A stretch of DNA of 64,000 nucleotides from positions 62,001 through 126,000 of the forward strand of contig JAGZEK010000004.1 in assembly GCA_018368345.1 (NCBI GenBank), read 5' to 3'. Below are positions 16,127 to 24,411 of this stretch, in pieces. The number at the start of each line of letters is the position of its first letter. Within the stretch, counting starts at the first letter, position 1. The notes under the pieces were generated by a model. That model saw only the letters and a list, made by a program, of their open reading frames with translations. It was not told the DNA's origin and ran no database searches. Source of the DNA: Collinsella sp. GTDB lineage: Bacteria > Actinomycetota > Coriobacteriia > Coriobacteriales > Coriobacteriaceae. The position numbers were made by a program, and so were the translations under genes.

Positions 16127-17437
16127 TTACTCGTCCAGCGCGGCGAAGGCCTGCTTCAGATCCCAAATGATATCCTCGGCGTTCTCGGTACCGATGGAAA
16201 GACGGATCGTGGAGGGCGTAATGTTCTGCTCGGCGAGCTCCTCGGCAGAGAGCTGGGAGTGCGTGGTGGTAGCCGGGTGCACGACGAGCGACTTGACGTC
16301 GGCCACGTTGGCAAGCAGCGAGAACACCTGCAGATGATCGATGAACTTCCAAGCCGCCTCCTGGCCACCCTTAATCTCAAAGGTAAAGATCGAAGCACCG
16401 CCGTTGGGGAAGTACTTCTGATAGAGCTCGTGATCGGGGTGCTCAGACAGGCTCGGGTGGTTCACCTTGGCGACGTGGCTGTCACCAACCAAGAACTCAA
16501 CGACCTTCTTGGTGTTCTCGACATGGCGGTCAACGCGCAGCGACAGAGTCTCGGTGCCCTGGAGCAGGACCCAGGCGTTGAACGGGCTGATGCAGGCGCC
16601 CTCGTCACGCAGCAAGATAGCGCGGACATAGGTTGCGAAGGCGGTGGGACCGGCAGCCTCGGCAAACGAAACACCGTGGTAGGAGGGGTTGGGCTCAGCG
16701 ATCTGCGCATACTTGCCGCTCGCCTTCCAGTCAAAGTTGCCGCCATCGACAATCATACCGCCCAGCGAGGTGCCGTGGCCGCCGATGAACTTAGTTGCAG
16801 AGTGAACGACAATGTTGGCGCCGTGCTCCAACGGACGGAACAGATACGGGGTGCCGAAGGTGTTGTCGACGACAACCGGCAGACCGTGCTTCTTGGCGAT
16901 CTCGGAGATGGCGTCGATATTGGGGATGTCGGAGTTGGGGTTGCCGAGCGTCTCGAGATAGATGACCGTGGTGTTGTCCTTGATGGCACCCTCAACCTCT
17001 TCCAGGTTATGGACATCGACAAACGTGGTCTCGACACCAAACTGGGAGAGCGTATGCTCCAGCAGGTTGTAGGAACCGCCGTAGATGGTCTTCTGGGCGA
17101 CCACGTGGTCACCGGCCTGGGCAAGAGCCTGCAGGGTATAGGTGATGGCAGCAGCACCGGAGGCGACGGCAAGACCCGCCACGCCACCCTCGAGCGCGGC
17201 GATACGGTCCTCGAAGACGCCCTGGGTGGAGTTGGTCAAACGGCCGTAGATGTTACCGGCGTCGGCAAGACCAAAGCGATCGGCGGCGTGCTGGGAGTTG
17301 CGGAACACATAGCTCGTGGTCTGATAGATAGGCACGGCACGGGAGTCGGATGCAGGATCGGCGCTCTCCTGGCCAACGTGAAGCTGCAGGGTATCGAAAC
17401 CAAAGGTGTGCTCGGGGTTGTTGATGAACTGGCTCAT
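16127..17437 (-). CDS. metY: O-acetylhomoserine aminocarboxypropyltransferase (homocysteine synthase)
   Basis: 436-residue PLP enzyme of the Cys/Met metabolism family, making homocysteine from O-acetylhomoserine and sulfide (or methionine with methanethiol) in the cytosol. The PLP lysine lies in VVHSATKFIGGHGTSLGG; QLHVGQESADPASDSRAVPIYQT at the start, YGRLTNSTQGVFEDRIAALEGG and VIYLETLGNPNSDI are family signatures. Length is typical for MetY and longer than MetB/MetC. AAGGAG precedes the ATG at 17437. A 178-base leader carries a short cysteine-containing open frame, and a divergent LysR regulator gene lies upstream; both suggest sulfur-responsive control. Confidence 0.94.
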   Translation of the reverse strand: MSQFINNPEHTFGFDTLQLHVGQESADPASDSRAVPIYQTTSYVFRNSQHAADRFGLADAGNIYGRLTNSTQGVFEDRIAALEGGVAGLAVASGAAAITYTLQALAQAGDHVVAQKTIYGGSYNLLEHTLSQFGVETTFVDVHNLEEVEGAIKDNTTVIYLETLGNPNSDIPNIDAISEIAKKHGLPVVVDNTFGTPYLFRPLEHGANIVVHSATKFIGGHGTSLGGMIVDGGNFDWKASGKYAQIAEPNPSYHGVSFAEAAGPTAFATYVRAILLRDEGACISPFNAWVLLQGTETLSLRVDRHVENTKKVVEFLVGDSHVAKVNHPSLSEHPDHELYQKYFPNGGASIFTFEIKGGQEAAWKFIDHLQVFSLLANVADVKSLVVHPATTTHSQLSAEELAEQNITPSTIRLSIGTENAEDIIWDLKQAFAALDE

Positions 17438-17499
17438 GATGATCTCCTTGATCGAACAAAAGTAAATAAATTAGAGAGAAGTAAGTCGCTGTCTCCTGA

Positions 17500-17553
17500 T
17501 CACGCCGACGGGCGCAAACAGGAGCCCGGCATTCGTCTTGGTAAGCAATTCAT
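17500..17553 (-). CDS. Putative 17-residue leader peptide of metY
   Basis: ATG at 17553 has a very strong ribosome site (AAAGGAGG, seven bases away), better than that of most genes here, and encodes MNCLPRRMPGSCLRPSA. It sits between a good promoter and metY. CTCCTG inside its last codons can pair with CAGGAG just after its stop, so stalling on the cysteine or arginine codons could change the downstream fold. Cysteine-containing leader peptides before sulfur genes are known in other actinobacteria; this particular peptide is not one I recognise. Confidence 0.6.
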   Translation of the reverse strand: MNCLPRRMPGSCLRPSA

Positions 17554-17621
17554 ATGTGGGCCTCCTTTCGCATCCCGGTTCCGTGGTTGGCTTAATTACC
17601 TACCGCCTTTGTGTGTTTTGA

Positions 17622-17650
17622 ATAGTACGAGCATTGTTTCCCTCGGTCAA
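17622..17650 (-). promoter_or_regulatory. metY promoter
   Basis: On the minus strand TTGACC (17650-17645), a 17-base spacer and TACTAT (17627-17622). It places the start of transcription near 17615 and gives an untranslated leader of about 178 bases containing the small open frame. Confidence 0.75.
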
Positions 17651-17672
17651 TCACTTAAAAGCGCTAACCTGT

Positions 17673-17689
17673 TATCTGTTTTTTAGATA
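17673..17689 (+). promoter_or_regulatory. LysR-type binding site candidate
   Basis: TATCT-N7-AGATA contains ATC-N9-GAT (17674-17688), the classical LysR-family dyad. It lies 22 bases before the LysR gene start and about 25 bases upstream of the metY -35, suiting autoregulation plus control of metY. Confidence 0.55.
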
Positions 17690-17711
17690 GCTATCGAAAG
17701 GACGGGCGCCG

Positions 17712-18614
17712 ATGACCCTCCAGCAGCTTCGTTTTCTTATCGCCGTGGCAGAATCCGGCTCAATTAACGCCGCAGCACAGCGCCTCTATACCGCACAGTC
17801 CAATATCTCCAACGCCGTCAAAAGCCTGGAACAGGAGCTCCATCTGGAGATCTTTACGCGCTCCAGCCGCGGCGTCACGCTCACCAACGACGGCACCGAG
17901 CTTTTGGGTTATGCACGCCAGGTCGTAGAGCAGGCCGACATGCTCGAGGCCCGCTACGAGGACGGCGGTACCCCGCAAGCCCGCCTCGCCATTTCCGCCC
18001 AGCACTACGCCTTTTCGGTCGAGGCCTTTGTCAACGTAGTCGAGCGCTGCCGCGACAGCAAGTTCGAGTTCATCATGCGCGAGACCACCACATCGCAGAT
18101 CATCGATGACGTCCGCGCATTTCGCAGCGACATCGGCATCCTCTATCTGGACGACTTTAACGCCCGCGTTCTGCAGAAGGCTTTTGCCGATGCGCGCGCG
18201 AGCTTCCATCCCCTATTCGACGCGACGGTCCACGTCTTCGTTAGCGAGCGCCACCCGCTTGCCCGCCGCCCGCAGCTGTCCCTTGCCGACCTCACACCCT
18301 ATACGCGTTATAGCTTTGAGCAGGGAACCTCAAACTCCTTCTATTACGCCGAGGAACCTTTTAGCTATATCCCTTGCGACCGCAACATACGAATCTCGGA
18401 CCGCGGAACACTTACCAACTTACTTATCACGTCGAACGGCTACACCCTGTCGACCGGTGTCCTCTCCAATGAAATGCAATGGGGTATGGCATCGATCCCG
18501 TTAGCAGACGCCCCAACGATGCACGTAGGCTATATCATGCACGATGAGCGCAAGCCCTCTCCCCTCTTGCAGCAATACCTCGACGAGCTCAACCGCATCA
18601 TCCATGCCAACTAA
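17712..18614 (+). CDS. LysR family transcriptional regulator
   Basis: 300 residues. The winged helix-turn-helix MTLQQLRFLIAVAESGSINAAAQRLYTAQSNISNAVKSLE is classic LysR; the rest is a periplasmic-binding-protein-like effector domain starting about residue 92. Divergent from metY across 274 bases with an ATC-N9-GAT site between them, so it is a candidate sulfur or methionine regulator of metY (inference from position). ATG at 17712 follows GAAAGGAC. Confidence 0.9.
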   Translation: MTLQQLRFLIAVAESGSINAAAQRLYTAQSNISNAVKSLEQELHLEIFTRSSRGVTLTNDGTELLGYARQVVEQADMLEARYEDGGTPQARLAISAQHYAFSVEAFVNVVERCRDSKFEFIMRETTTSQIIDDVRAFRSDIGILYLDDFNARVLQKAFADARASFHPLFDATVHVFVSERHPLARRPQLSLADLTPYTRYSFEQGTSNSFYYAEEPFSYIPCDRNIRISDRGTLTNLLITSNGYTLSTGVLSNEMQWGMASIPLADAPTMHVGYIMHDERKPSPLLQQYLDELNRIIHAN

Positions 18615-18713
18615 CTGTCGGAAGACGGGGTAGAAATCGTAGATTGCTAGCCCTCGACGAACGCGGCGCTACAATGGTCACTCACACGAAACGTACCCAA
18701 CGAAAGGAACCAT

Positions 18714-19199
18714 GTGAAGGTCATCATCTACACCGACGGCTCGGCCCGATCAAATCCGGGACGCGGCGGCTACGGCGCCGTACTCAAATACGCCAACCCC
18801 GCCGGCAAGACCTTCACCTCCGAGCTTTCACGCGGCTACGCCAAGACCACCAACAACCGTATGGAACTCATGGCGGTCATCGTGGCGCTCGAGGCGCTCA
18901 ACCGCCCCTGCGAGGTCGAAGTCCATTCCGATTCGCAGTACGTCGTCAACGCCTTCAACAAGCACTGGATCGACGGCTGGAAAAAGCGCGGATGGAAAAC
19001 CGCCAACAAGCAGCCCGTCAAGAACCGCGACCTGTGGGAGCGCCTACTCACCGCCAAAAGTAAGCACAAGGTTGAGTTCATCTGGGTTAAGGGTCACGCC
19101 GGCCACGAGCTCAACGAGCGCTGCGATGAGCTCGCAACCACGGCGGCCGACGGCAGCAACCTCGATATCGACACCGGCTTTAACGAGAGCGACCTGTAA
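18714..19199 (+). CDS. rnhA: Ribonuclease HI
   Basis: 161-residue nuclease removing RNA from RNA-DNA hybrids. The four acidic catalytic residues are visible: Asp in IYTDGSARSNPGRGGYG, Glu in TTNNRMELMAVIVALEAL, Asp in VEVHSDSQYVVNAFN and Asp near NERCDELATTAA. The handle region GWKKRGWKTANKQPVKNRDLWERL is present. GTG at 18714 is used after GAAAGGA; the overlapping ATG at 18712 hits a stop at once. It probably stands alone, 75 bases before the next gene. Confidence 0.96.
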   Translation: MKVIIYTDGSARSNPGRGGYGAVLKYANPAGKTFTSELSRGYAKTTNNRMELMAVIVALEALNRPCEVEVHSDSQYVVNAFNKHWIDGWKKRGWKTANKQPVKNRDLWERLLTAKSKHKVEFIWVKGHAGHELNERCDELATTAADGSNLDIDTGFNESDL

Positions 19200-19272
19200 T
19201 AGCGTTTTCGCGCAGCTTTATATCCCCGCGCGCTACACTCATCCTGTAGACCAAACAACGCAAGGGGGACGT

Positions 19273-20379
19273 ATGCTGCGCATCGCGACCATCGGCACAT
19301 CCATGATCACCGACGACTTTATCCAAGTCGTCAACGCCAACGACCAAGCCGCGTTTGTGGGCACGCTTTCACGCGACGCCAATCGCGGTACTGCCTTTAC
19401 CGCCGAGCGCGGTGGCGAGCGAAACTTTACGTCACTCGATGAGCTTGCGGCAGCCGTCGACGTCGACGCCGTCTATATCGGCAGCCCTAACGCACTTCAC
19501 TACGAGCAGGCCCTTGCCTGCATCGCCGGTGGCAAGCACGTCATCGTCGAGAAACCCTTCTGCGCCACCGAAGCGCAGGCGCTGGAAGTCTTCCGCGCTG
19601 CCGAGGCAGCAGGTGTCGTGGCCCTCGAGGCCATGCGTCCCCTCCACGATCCCGCCTTCCACGCCATCGAGGACGCCCTGGGCGAGATCGCCCCCATCCG
19701 CCGCGCCTCATTGCGCTTTGGCAAGTATTCCTCGCGCTACAACGAGATTCTCGCGGGACGCGCCACCAATATCTTCGACTGCAATATGGCATCAGGTTCC
19801 CTCATGGACATTGGTGTCTACACCGTCGAGCCCATGGTCGAGATTTTCGGCATGCCCTCCGGCCTTACGAGCATGACTACTCTGCTCGACCCCACCACGC
19901 GACAGCTCACGCACGGCCCCATCGACGGCTGCGGTTCCATCCTCGCCAGCTACGGCGGTGGCCGTATCTCCGTCGAGCTGGCGCACTCCAAAATTACGAA
20001 TGACCTGCTGCCCTCGCAGATCGAAGGCGAGCGTGGCACTATCCAGATCGACCATCTGTCCGCGCCCCGCAACGTCCGCATCGACTATCGCGGCGACGTC
20101 GTACGCGGCTCGGCGACCGAGGCACCGCGCGAACAGGGCGAGGACGGCCGCGTGCTCGACCTGCCCAAATCGAGCAACACTATGGAATACGAACTCACAG
20201 ACTTTATCACCGCCATCGGCGGTATCGATAACGTTAAGGAAGAGATTTGGGAGACCCCGGCGGGACGCCATGAGCTTGGCCACTACCGCGATGTCACACT
20301 CGTCTCACTGCGCATCATGGATGCCGTGCGCCAGCAGGCCGGCATAACCTTCCCGGCCGACGCAGGCAAGCAGGCATAG
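19273..20379 (+). CDS. Gfo/Idh/MocA family oxidoreductase
   Basis: 368 residues. Rossmann start LRIATIGTSMITDDFIQVV, the EKP signature in GGKHVIVEKPFCATEAQALEV near residue 95, then a C-terminal substrate domain (SLRFGKYSSRYNEILAG, SGSLMDIGVYTVEPMVEIFG). It differs from the paralogue at 10255-11274 and has a MocA-like length. ATG at 19273 has AAGGGGGA nine bases upstream. The acylphosphatase gene follows after two bases, so the pair is one transcript. Substrate unknown. Confidence 0.88.
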   Translation: MLRIATIGTSMITDDFIQVVNANDQAAFVGTLSRDANRGTAFTAERGGERNFTSLDELAAAVDVDAVYIGSPNALHYEQALACIAGGKHVIVEKPFCATEAQALEVFRAAEAAGVVALEAMRPLHDPAFHAIEDALGEIAPIRRASLRFGKYSSRYNEILAGRATNIFDCNMASGSLMDIGVYTVEPMVEIFGMPSGLTSMTTLLDPTTRQLTHGPIDGCGSILASYGGGRISVELAHSKITNDLLPSQIEGERGTIQIDHLSAPRNVRIDYRGDVVRGSATEAPREQGEDGRVLDLPKSSNTMEYELTDFITAIGGIDNVKEEIWETPAGRHELGHYRDVTLVSLRIMDAVRQQAGITFPADAGKQA

Positions 20380-20381
20380 CT

Positions 20382-20792
20382 ATGGGCCTCTTCGATACGT
20401 TCTTCTCCAGCGTCACCGGCGGCAGTCGAGAGCCTCAAAAACCATCAAACGTCGAGCTCGAGCTGCGCCGCAGGCTCACTGTACTCGCAAGCGACGAGGC
20501 CACCCAAGACACTCCCCTGCGCTATTTCCTGCGCTGGGCGGGGCAAGTCCAGGGCGTTGGCTTTCGCTTTACCAACACCAACCTCGCGCAGGCTCGCGCG
20601 CTCACCGGCTGGGTGCGTAACATGGAAGACGGCTCAGTCGAGATGGAGATACAGGGAGCTCCGGCAAACATCCTATCTCATCTCGAGGCGCTTCATGCCT
20701 CCTACGAGCGCATGGGAACGCGTTTTCGCCTCGTAGACGCCCAGGCCCGAGCCCCACTTGCCAATGAAGACGGTTTCACGCCTCGTTATTAG
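20382..20792 (+). CDS. acyP: Acylphosphatase with N-terminal extension
   Basis: 136 residues; the acylphosphatase domain covers roughly residues 45-125 and hydrolyses carboxyl-phosphate bonds. The substrate-binding arginine is in GQVQGVGFRFTNTNLAQ and the catalytic asparagine in GWVRNMEDGSVEMEIQG. Standard enzymes have 90-100 residues, so about 45 N-terminal residues (basic and Ser/Glu-rich) are extra. It starts two bases after the oxidoreductase stop. The acyl-phosphate substrates could include acetyl- or butyryl-phosphate made by this organism. Confidence 0.9.
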   Translation: MGLFDTFFSSVTGGSREPQKPSNVELELRRRLTVLASDEATQDTPLRYFLRWAGQVQGVGFRFTNTNLAQARALTGWVRNMEDGSVEMEIQGAPANILSHLEALHASYERMGTRFRLVDAQARAPLANEDGFTPRY

Positions 20793-20853
20793 TATTGTGT
20801 GCTAAATACGGTATCATTTACCTACGACCGTTGATAGAAAAGAGGCGAGGCGC

Positions 20854-21234
20854 ATGGCGGTGCAAAGAAGGAATACCAGGCAGCGAAAGCTGGTTCTTGA
20901 CGCTGTGCGCCAAAGCTATAACCATCCCACCGCCGACGAAATCTACAACGCCGTACGCGAACAGGATGACAAGATCAGCCGCGGCACGGTCTACCGCAAC
21001 CTCAATCTCTTGGCCGACGCCGGCGAGATCCTCTCCATCAAGACGCCGGGCGGCAGCCGCTTCGATCGCACGATCGAGCCGCATGCGCATATCATCTGCA
21101 CCTCGTGCAGCCGCGTCATCGACGTACCGCTCCCCTTCGATGCCCAGCTCGACGCCAAAGCGTCCGAGCAAATCGGGTGGCACGTCACGTCGCACTACAC
21201 CATCTTCGAGGGTCTCTGCCCCGACTGCCGGTAG
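20854..21234 (+). CDS. Fur family metal-dependent regulator
   Basis: 126 residues. The winged helix covers RQRKLVLDAVRQSYNHPTADEIYNAVREQDDKISRGTVYRNLNLLADAGEI; the dimer/metal region has RFDRTIEPHAHIICTSCSRVID and a final CPDC, giving the two CxxC pairs of a structural zinc site. The overall pattern (SRGTVYRNLNLL, short N-terminus) is closest to the PerR branch; metal and signal cannot be assigned by eye. ATG at 20854 follows AGAGGCGAGG. The gene ends inside the arm of a palindromic repeat. Confidence 0.88.
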   Translation: MAVQRRNTRQRKLVLDAVRQSYNHPTADEIYNAVREQDDKISRGTVYRNLNLLADAGEILSIKTPGGSRFDRTIEPHAHIICTSCSRVIDVPLPFDAQLDAKASEQIGWHVTSHYTIFEGLCPDCR

Positions 21235-21315
21235 ATGTTTGGAACATGCCTTAAAATCCACCTTTCCGCACTTTGCAGCAAAAAGTAGATTTCTAGACAT
21301 GTCCCAAATGTCTAC
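21231..21315. repeat. 85-base imperfect palindrome between converging genes
   Basis: GTAGATGTTTGGAACATGCC on the left matches the reverse complement of the right end (GACATGTCCCAAATGTCTAC) with transitions only, so the RNA could pair throughout with G-U pairs; the interior (AATCCACCTTTCCGC against GCAAAAAGTAGATT) continues the pairing. It overlaps the stop codons of both the Fur-family and HAD genes and may serve as a shared terminator or be a dispersed repeat. Confidence 0.75.
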
Positions 21316-22109
21316 TCAGCAAGTAGACGACGCAGTTCCTCTTCGACCGTGCGCACGTAATGGACGCGGTCGTTGATGTCACGCATAGAGGGATTGCAGC
21401 TCTCCATCAGATAGGGATGGCCCACGACGTTGAGCATGTCGCGGTCGTTTTCGTTATCGCCAAACGCCATCATCTCATCGGGCGAAATACCCAGGGCACG
21501 ACCGTAATCGGCAAGCGCGGAACCCTTACCCGAACCAAAGCCAATAAAGTCCGTCCACTCGGTTCCCGACGTCATCACGTCGACACGGTCGCTAAAGAGG
21601 CGCTCGAAATACTCCAAGGCCGCCGGCTGCTCCACCTCGGGCGTCTGGAAGGCAATCTTAATGACGTCCTCGTCAATGTCCTCGGGACGGTTGACCACCG
21701 CCACATCGCAGTGGACCTCATAACGCAGGTGGTCAACAAACGCATCGTTGCCGCTCATGGTGTAGAGGTGTCCCTCGCACGAAAGGGTCACGTCGGCATG
21801 GGGGTACGCAGCCACGGCATTCGCGATATCCATGGCCAGGCCACGCTCCATAGAACGCTTGACCACGGCACGCCCCTCGCTCATGACCAGGGCACCGTTC
21901 TCGCATACATAGGCGAGCTCATCGGCCACCGGCGCAAAGAGGTAACGCAAGCTCGCGTATTGGCGACCGCTCGCCGGCATAAACACAACACCACGGCGGT
22001 GCAGCTCGCGAATGAGTTCAAATGCCTCGGAACGTGGCTCGCGCTCCCCCGAATGCAACAGTGTTCCATCCAAATCGCATGCAATCAGCTTGATTCCCTC
22101 AAGACCCAT
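21312..22109 (-). CDS. HAD-superfamily (Cof-type) phosphatase
   Basis: 265 residues. Motif I is LIACDLDGTLLHSGE with the nucleophilic Asp, motif II is VFMPASGRQYASL, a C2 cap lies in the middle, motif III lysine is in GSGKGSALADYGRALG and motif IV is MAFGDNENDRDML. Cof-type enzymes dephosphorylate sugar phosphates, flavin or pyridoxal phosphates; the specific substrate is unknown. ATG at 22109 follows GGGGAAA. Its 3' end lies in the palindrome shared with the Fur-family gene. Confidence 0.9.
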   Translation of the reverse strand: MGLEGIKLIACDLDGTLLHSGEREPRSEAFELIRELHRRGVVFMPASGRQYASLRYLFAPVADELAYVCENGALVMSEGRAVVKRSMERGLAMDIANAVAAYPHADVTLSCEGHLYTMSGNDAFVDHLRYEVHCDVAVVNRPEDIDEDVIKIAFQTPEVEQPAALEYFERLFSDRVDVMTSGTEWTDFIGFGSGKGSALADYGRALGISPDEMMAFGDNENDRDMLNVVGHPYLMESCNPSMRDINDRVHYVRTVEEELRRLLAE

Positions 22110-22192
22110 ATGCTTTCCCCAAAGCCTCCTATCAACAGCAAGACGGACCTTGATTGGTCGCCCCTCAAAGCCCGTCTTACACATACGCGCGC

Positions 22193-22771
22193 TTAGCCGC
22201 GCGTCTTTTTTACAATGGTAAAGCCGGGAGCCATGCTCACGACGACCTCCGCCGCACTCGACGCAAAGCGCCGGGCCGCATCGAGTCCACGGGTAACCAC
22301 CGAGAGCCGAACACCCTCGACACCCCGGAGCATGCGGCCCAAAACAGGCTGCACCGGCGTATACATGCGCACGGTATGCTCGTCCGAGTCGCCTCGGAAA
22401 ATCGGCGCGTGCATATTGCCGATCTCCCAGCACGCATGCGCGAGCGCAATCGGGTCCATACGGTCAACTTCGACCAAATAAACCTCGGCACTGCGCAGGC
22501 GCACGACAACCGCCACGGGCGCCATGCCCGAACGGTCGATGGCGAGCACGTCACCATCGGCAAGACGACCGTCGTCGGCAGCATCCAGCCGAACATCGAC
22601 TGTGCGCCCCAGCTCCGTCACGCCCACAAACGCGCATACATCAGCCTGGTCCCAATCGAGCAGCAGCTCGTCAACTTCAAAGACACCACCCAGCTCCCGG
22701 CGAAGCAGGAGTTCATAGGACGGATCGTTGAGATTTCCCAAGCATGTCGTCGAAACCAAGCGTTCAGGCAT
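22193..22771 (-). CDS. UreE-like metallochaperone
   Basis: 192 residues resembling the urease accessory protein UreE. The N-terminal half is a beta-rich peptide-binding-like domain (LGGVFEVDELLLDWDQAD, GRLADGDVLAIDRSG); the C-terminal half has PIALAHACWEIGNMHAPIFRGDSDEHTVRMYTPVQPVL, matching the UreE metal-binding stretch around its conserved His (family: LGNRH). The start ATG lies three bases after the stop of the SlyD-like gene, so the two are translationally coupled. No urease gene is in the window; nickel delivery to another enzyme, such as a hydrogenase, is an inference. No His-rich tail is present. Confidence 0.72.
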   Translation of the reverse strand: MPERLVSTTCLGNLNDPSYELLLRRELGGVFEVDELLLDWDQADVCAFVGVTELGRTVDVRLDAADDGRLADGDVLAIDRSGMAPVAVVVRLRSAEVYLVEVDRMDPIALAHACWEIGNMHAPIFRGDSDEHTVRMYTPVQPVLGRMLRGVEGVRLSVVTRGLDAARRFASSAAEVVVSMAPGFTIVKKTRG

Positions 22772-22774
22772 ACT

Positions 22775-23203
22775 CTAACCCTCGACCTCGACGAGCTCGA
22801 TATCAAAGTTGAGATCCTTGCCGGCCAGCTCGTGGTTGGCGTCGAGCGTCACGGCCTCGGGCGTTACATCGATGACCACGGCGGGGACGGGCATACCGCT
22901 CGGCGTGGACAGGAAGAGCTTCATGCCCTTCTCGATCTGCTCGATGTTGGGAACCTGTTCGGCCGGGAAGGTCAGGACCATCTCGGGGTTGTGCTCGCCG
23001 TAGGCATCGGCAGCAGGAATGTGCACGGTCTTCTTCTCGCCCACCTGCATGTCGACAACAGCGGCATCGAAGCCCTTGATCATCTGACCGGCGCCGCAGG
23101 TGAACTCCAGCGGCTCGCCGCGATCGTAGGAGCTATCGAACTGCGTGCCGTCGTCGAGCGTGCCGCGATAATGAGTCTTGACCTTCTTGCCCTGGTTGGA
23201 CAT
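22775..23203 (-). CDS. FKBP-type peptidyl-prolyl isomerase, SlyD-like
   Basis: 142 residues. FKBP half: VKTHYRGTLDDGTQFDSSYDRGEPLEF and QMIKGFDAAVVDMQVGEKKTVHIPAADAYGEH; then the insert-in-flap domain typical of SlyD, with AVVIDVTPEAVTLDANHELAGKDLNFDIELVEV. SlyD is a chaperone and, in many bacteria, a nickel-binding helper for hydrogenase assembly; the His-rich tail of E. coli SlyD is missing here. GGAGG precedes ATG at 23203. Coupled to the UreE-like gene, which strengthens a metal-delivery link. Confidence 0.9.
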   Translation of the reverse strand: MSNQGKKVKTHYRGTLDDGTQFDSSYDRGEPLEFTCGAGQMIKGFDAAVVDMQVGEKKTVHIPAADAYGEHNPEMVLTFPAEQVPNIEQIEKGMKLFLSTPSGMPVPAVVIDVTPEAVTLDANHELAGKDLNFDIELVEVEG

Positions 23204-23323
23204 GGAAACCTCCGTGATAAGGGCGGCGCACAACGCGGGCCGCCATGAACATATGGCGCTAACTATACCCTAGTCATACAATTCAAAGACAGTTTGCAAA
23301 GAAACGCTGCAACCGGAGGAACC

Positions 23324-24337
23324 ATGGCATATCCCGTATTTGACCTACACTGCGACACCGCCGACCGCATCGGCTGGGCCACGCTCGATCTCGACCTGCG
23401 CTTTACCGCCGGCACCGACGGTTATTTCCCCGGCGACGAAACGCATCCGCAAGATTTCGACCTCATCGAGGGCAACGCCTGCGCCATCTCGCTCGCAAAG
23501 ATCGGCAACACGCCGTGGGCACAGTGCTTCGCCACGTTTGTCCCCGACGAGATTCCCACCGCCCACGCCTCGCGCTTCCAGGCGCAGATCATGGCGCATA
23601 TGAGCGGCCAGGCAATGCTCAACCACGACCGCATGGTCAACGTACGCAGCGCCGCTGACATTCGCCCTGCGCTCAAGGACGGCAAGGTCGCCTGCATCCA
23701 TACCATCGAAAACGCCACGTTCTTTGCCGAGGACCCCGCGCTGATCGAAGTGCTCAAGAGCTTGGGCGTGCTTATGTCGTCACTCAGCTGGAATGCGCAG
23801 GGGCCGCTCGCGAGCGGACACGATACCCACGCCAGCCTCACCGCCGCCGGCATTGAGGCACTTACGCAGATGGAGCACGCCGGCATGGTGCTTGACGTCT
23901 CCCATCTCAACGATGAGTGCTTTGACGAGGTTGTCGCCCACGCCACGCGCCCCTTCGTCGCCAGCCACTCCAACTCCCGTGCGGTTTGCGGCGTCAAACG
24001 CAACCTCACCGACGACCAGTTCCGCACCATTCGCGACATGGGTGGCATCGTCGGCCTCAACTACTGCAGCGAGTTCCTTTCCAACGACGCAACCGACAAG
24101 ACCGCCGCAGGCGTCACCTTCGACCAGCTGGCGGCACATATCGAGCACTGGCTCGACCTAGGCGGCGAGGACGTCATCGCGCTCGGCGGCGACTGGGACG
24201 GCGCCACGGTGCCGGCTTTCCTCTCCGATGCCAGCATGATGCCCGAGTTCCAGAACATGCTCTCCAAGCACTTTGGCAAGACCGTGATGCAAAAGCTCTG
24301 CAGCGACAACGCGCTCGCCTTCTTTGAGCGTTATTAA
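23324..24337 (+). CDS. Membrane dipeptidase family (M19) zinc peptidase
   Basis: 337 residues of the renal-dipeptidase family. The first zinc ligands are in VFDLHCDTADRIG; the bridging glutamate is in CIHTIENATFF, the later histidines in MVLDVSHLNDECFDE and FVASHSNSRAVCGVKRNL, and the last Asp in VIALGGDWDGATVP. Such enzymes hydrolyse dipeptides including D-amino-acid dipeptides from peptidoglycan. No signal peptide is seen, so it probably acts in the cytosol. GGAGGA lies three bases before the ATG at 23324. Confidence 0.9.
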   Translation: MAYPVFDLHCDTADRIGWATLDLDLRFTAGTDGYFPGDETHPQDFDLIEGNACAISLAKIGNTPWAQCFATFVPDEIPTAHASRFQAQIMAHMSGQAMLNHDRMVNVRSAADIRPALKDGKVACIHTIENATFFAEDPALIEVLKSLGVLMSSLSWNAQGPLASGHDTHASLTAAGIEALTQMEHAGMVLDVSHLNDECFDEVVAHATRPFVASHSNSRAVCGVKRNLTDDQFRTIRDMGGIVGLNYCSEFLSNDATDKTAAGVTFDQLAAHIEHWLDLGGEDVIALGGDWDGATVPAFLSDASMMPEFQNMLSKHFGKTVMQKLCSDNALAFFERY

Positions 24338-24353
24338 TTTCACATCCCTTGAG

Positions 24354-24389
24354 CGGGCCGGCATGCCGAACGGTCGACATGCCGGCCCG
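24354..24389 (+). other. Strong stem-loop after the dipeptidase gene
   Basis: CGGGCCGGCATG pairs with CATGCCGGCCCG around a 12-base loop. It is followed by TCCCC instead of a T tract. It lies between the dipeptidase stop and the start of the next gene, so it may be a weak terminator or a 3' protector. Confidence 0.6.
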
Positions 24390-24411
24390 TCCCCAATCCA
24401 AAGGACCGCTT

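Noticed and set aside
15923..17686. 587-codon open frame on the plus strand
   Set aside because: Antisense to metY and its leader; no recognisable domain.
17438..17711. SAM riboswitch or T-box in the metY leader
   Set aside because: I could not find the conserved cores of either class; the visible features are a short frame and a CTCCTG/CAGGAG pairing.
20793..20853. PerR/Fur box before the Fur-family gene
   Set aside because: TTATTAGTATTGTGTGCTAA is AT-rich but has poor dyad symmetry against the known 15-base consensus.
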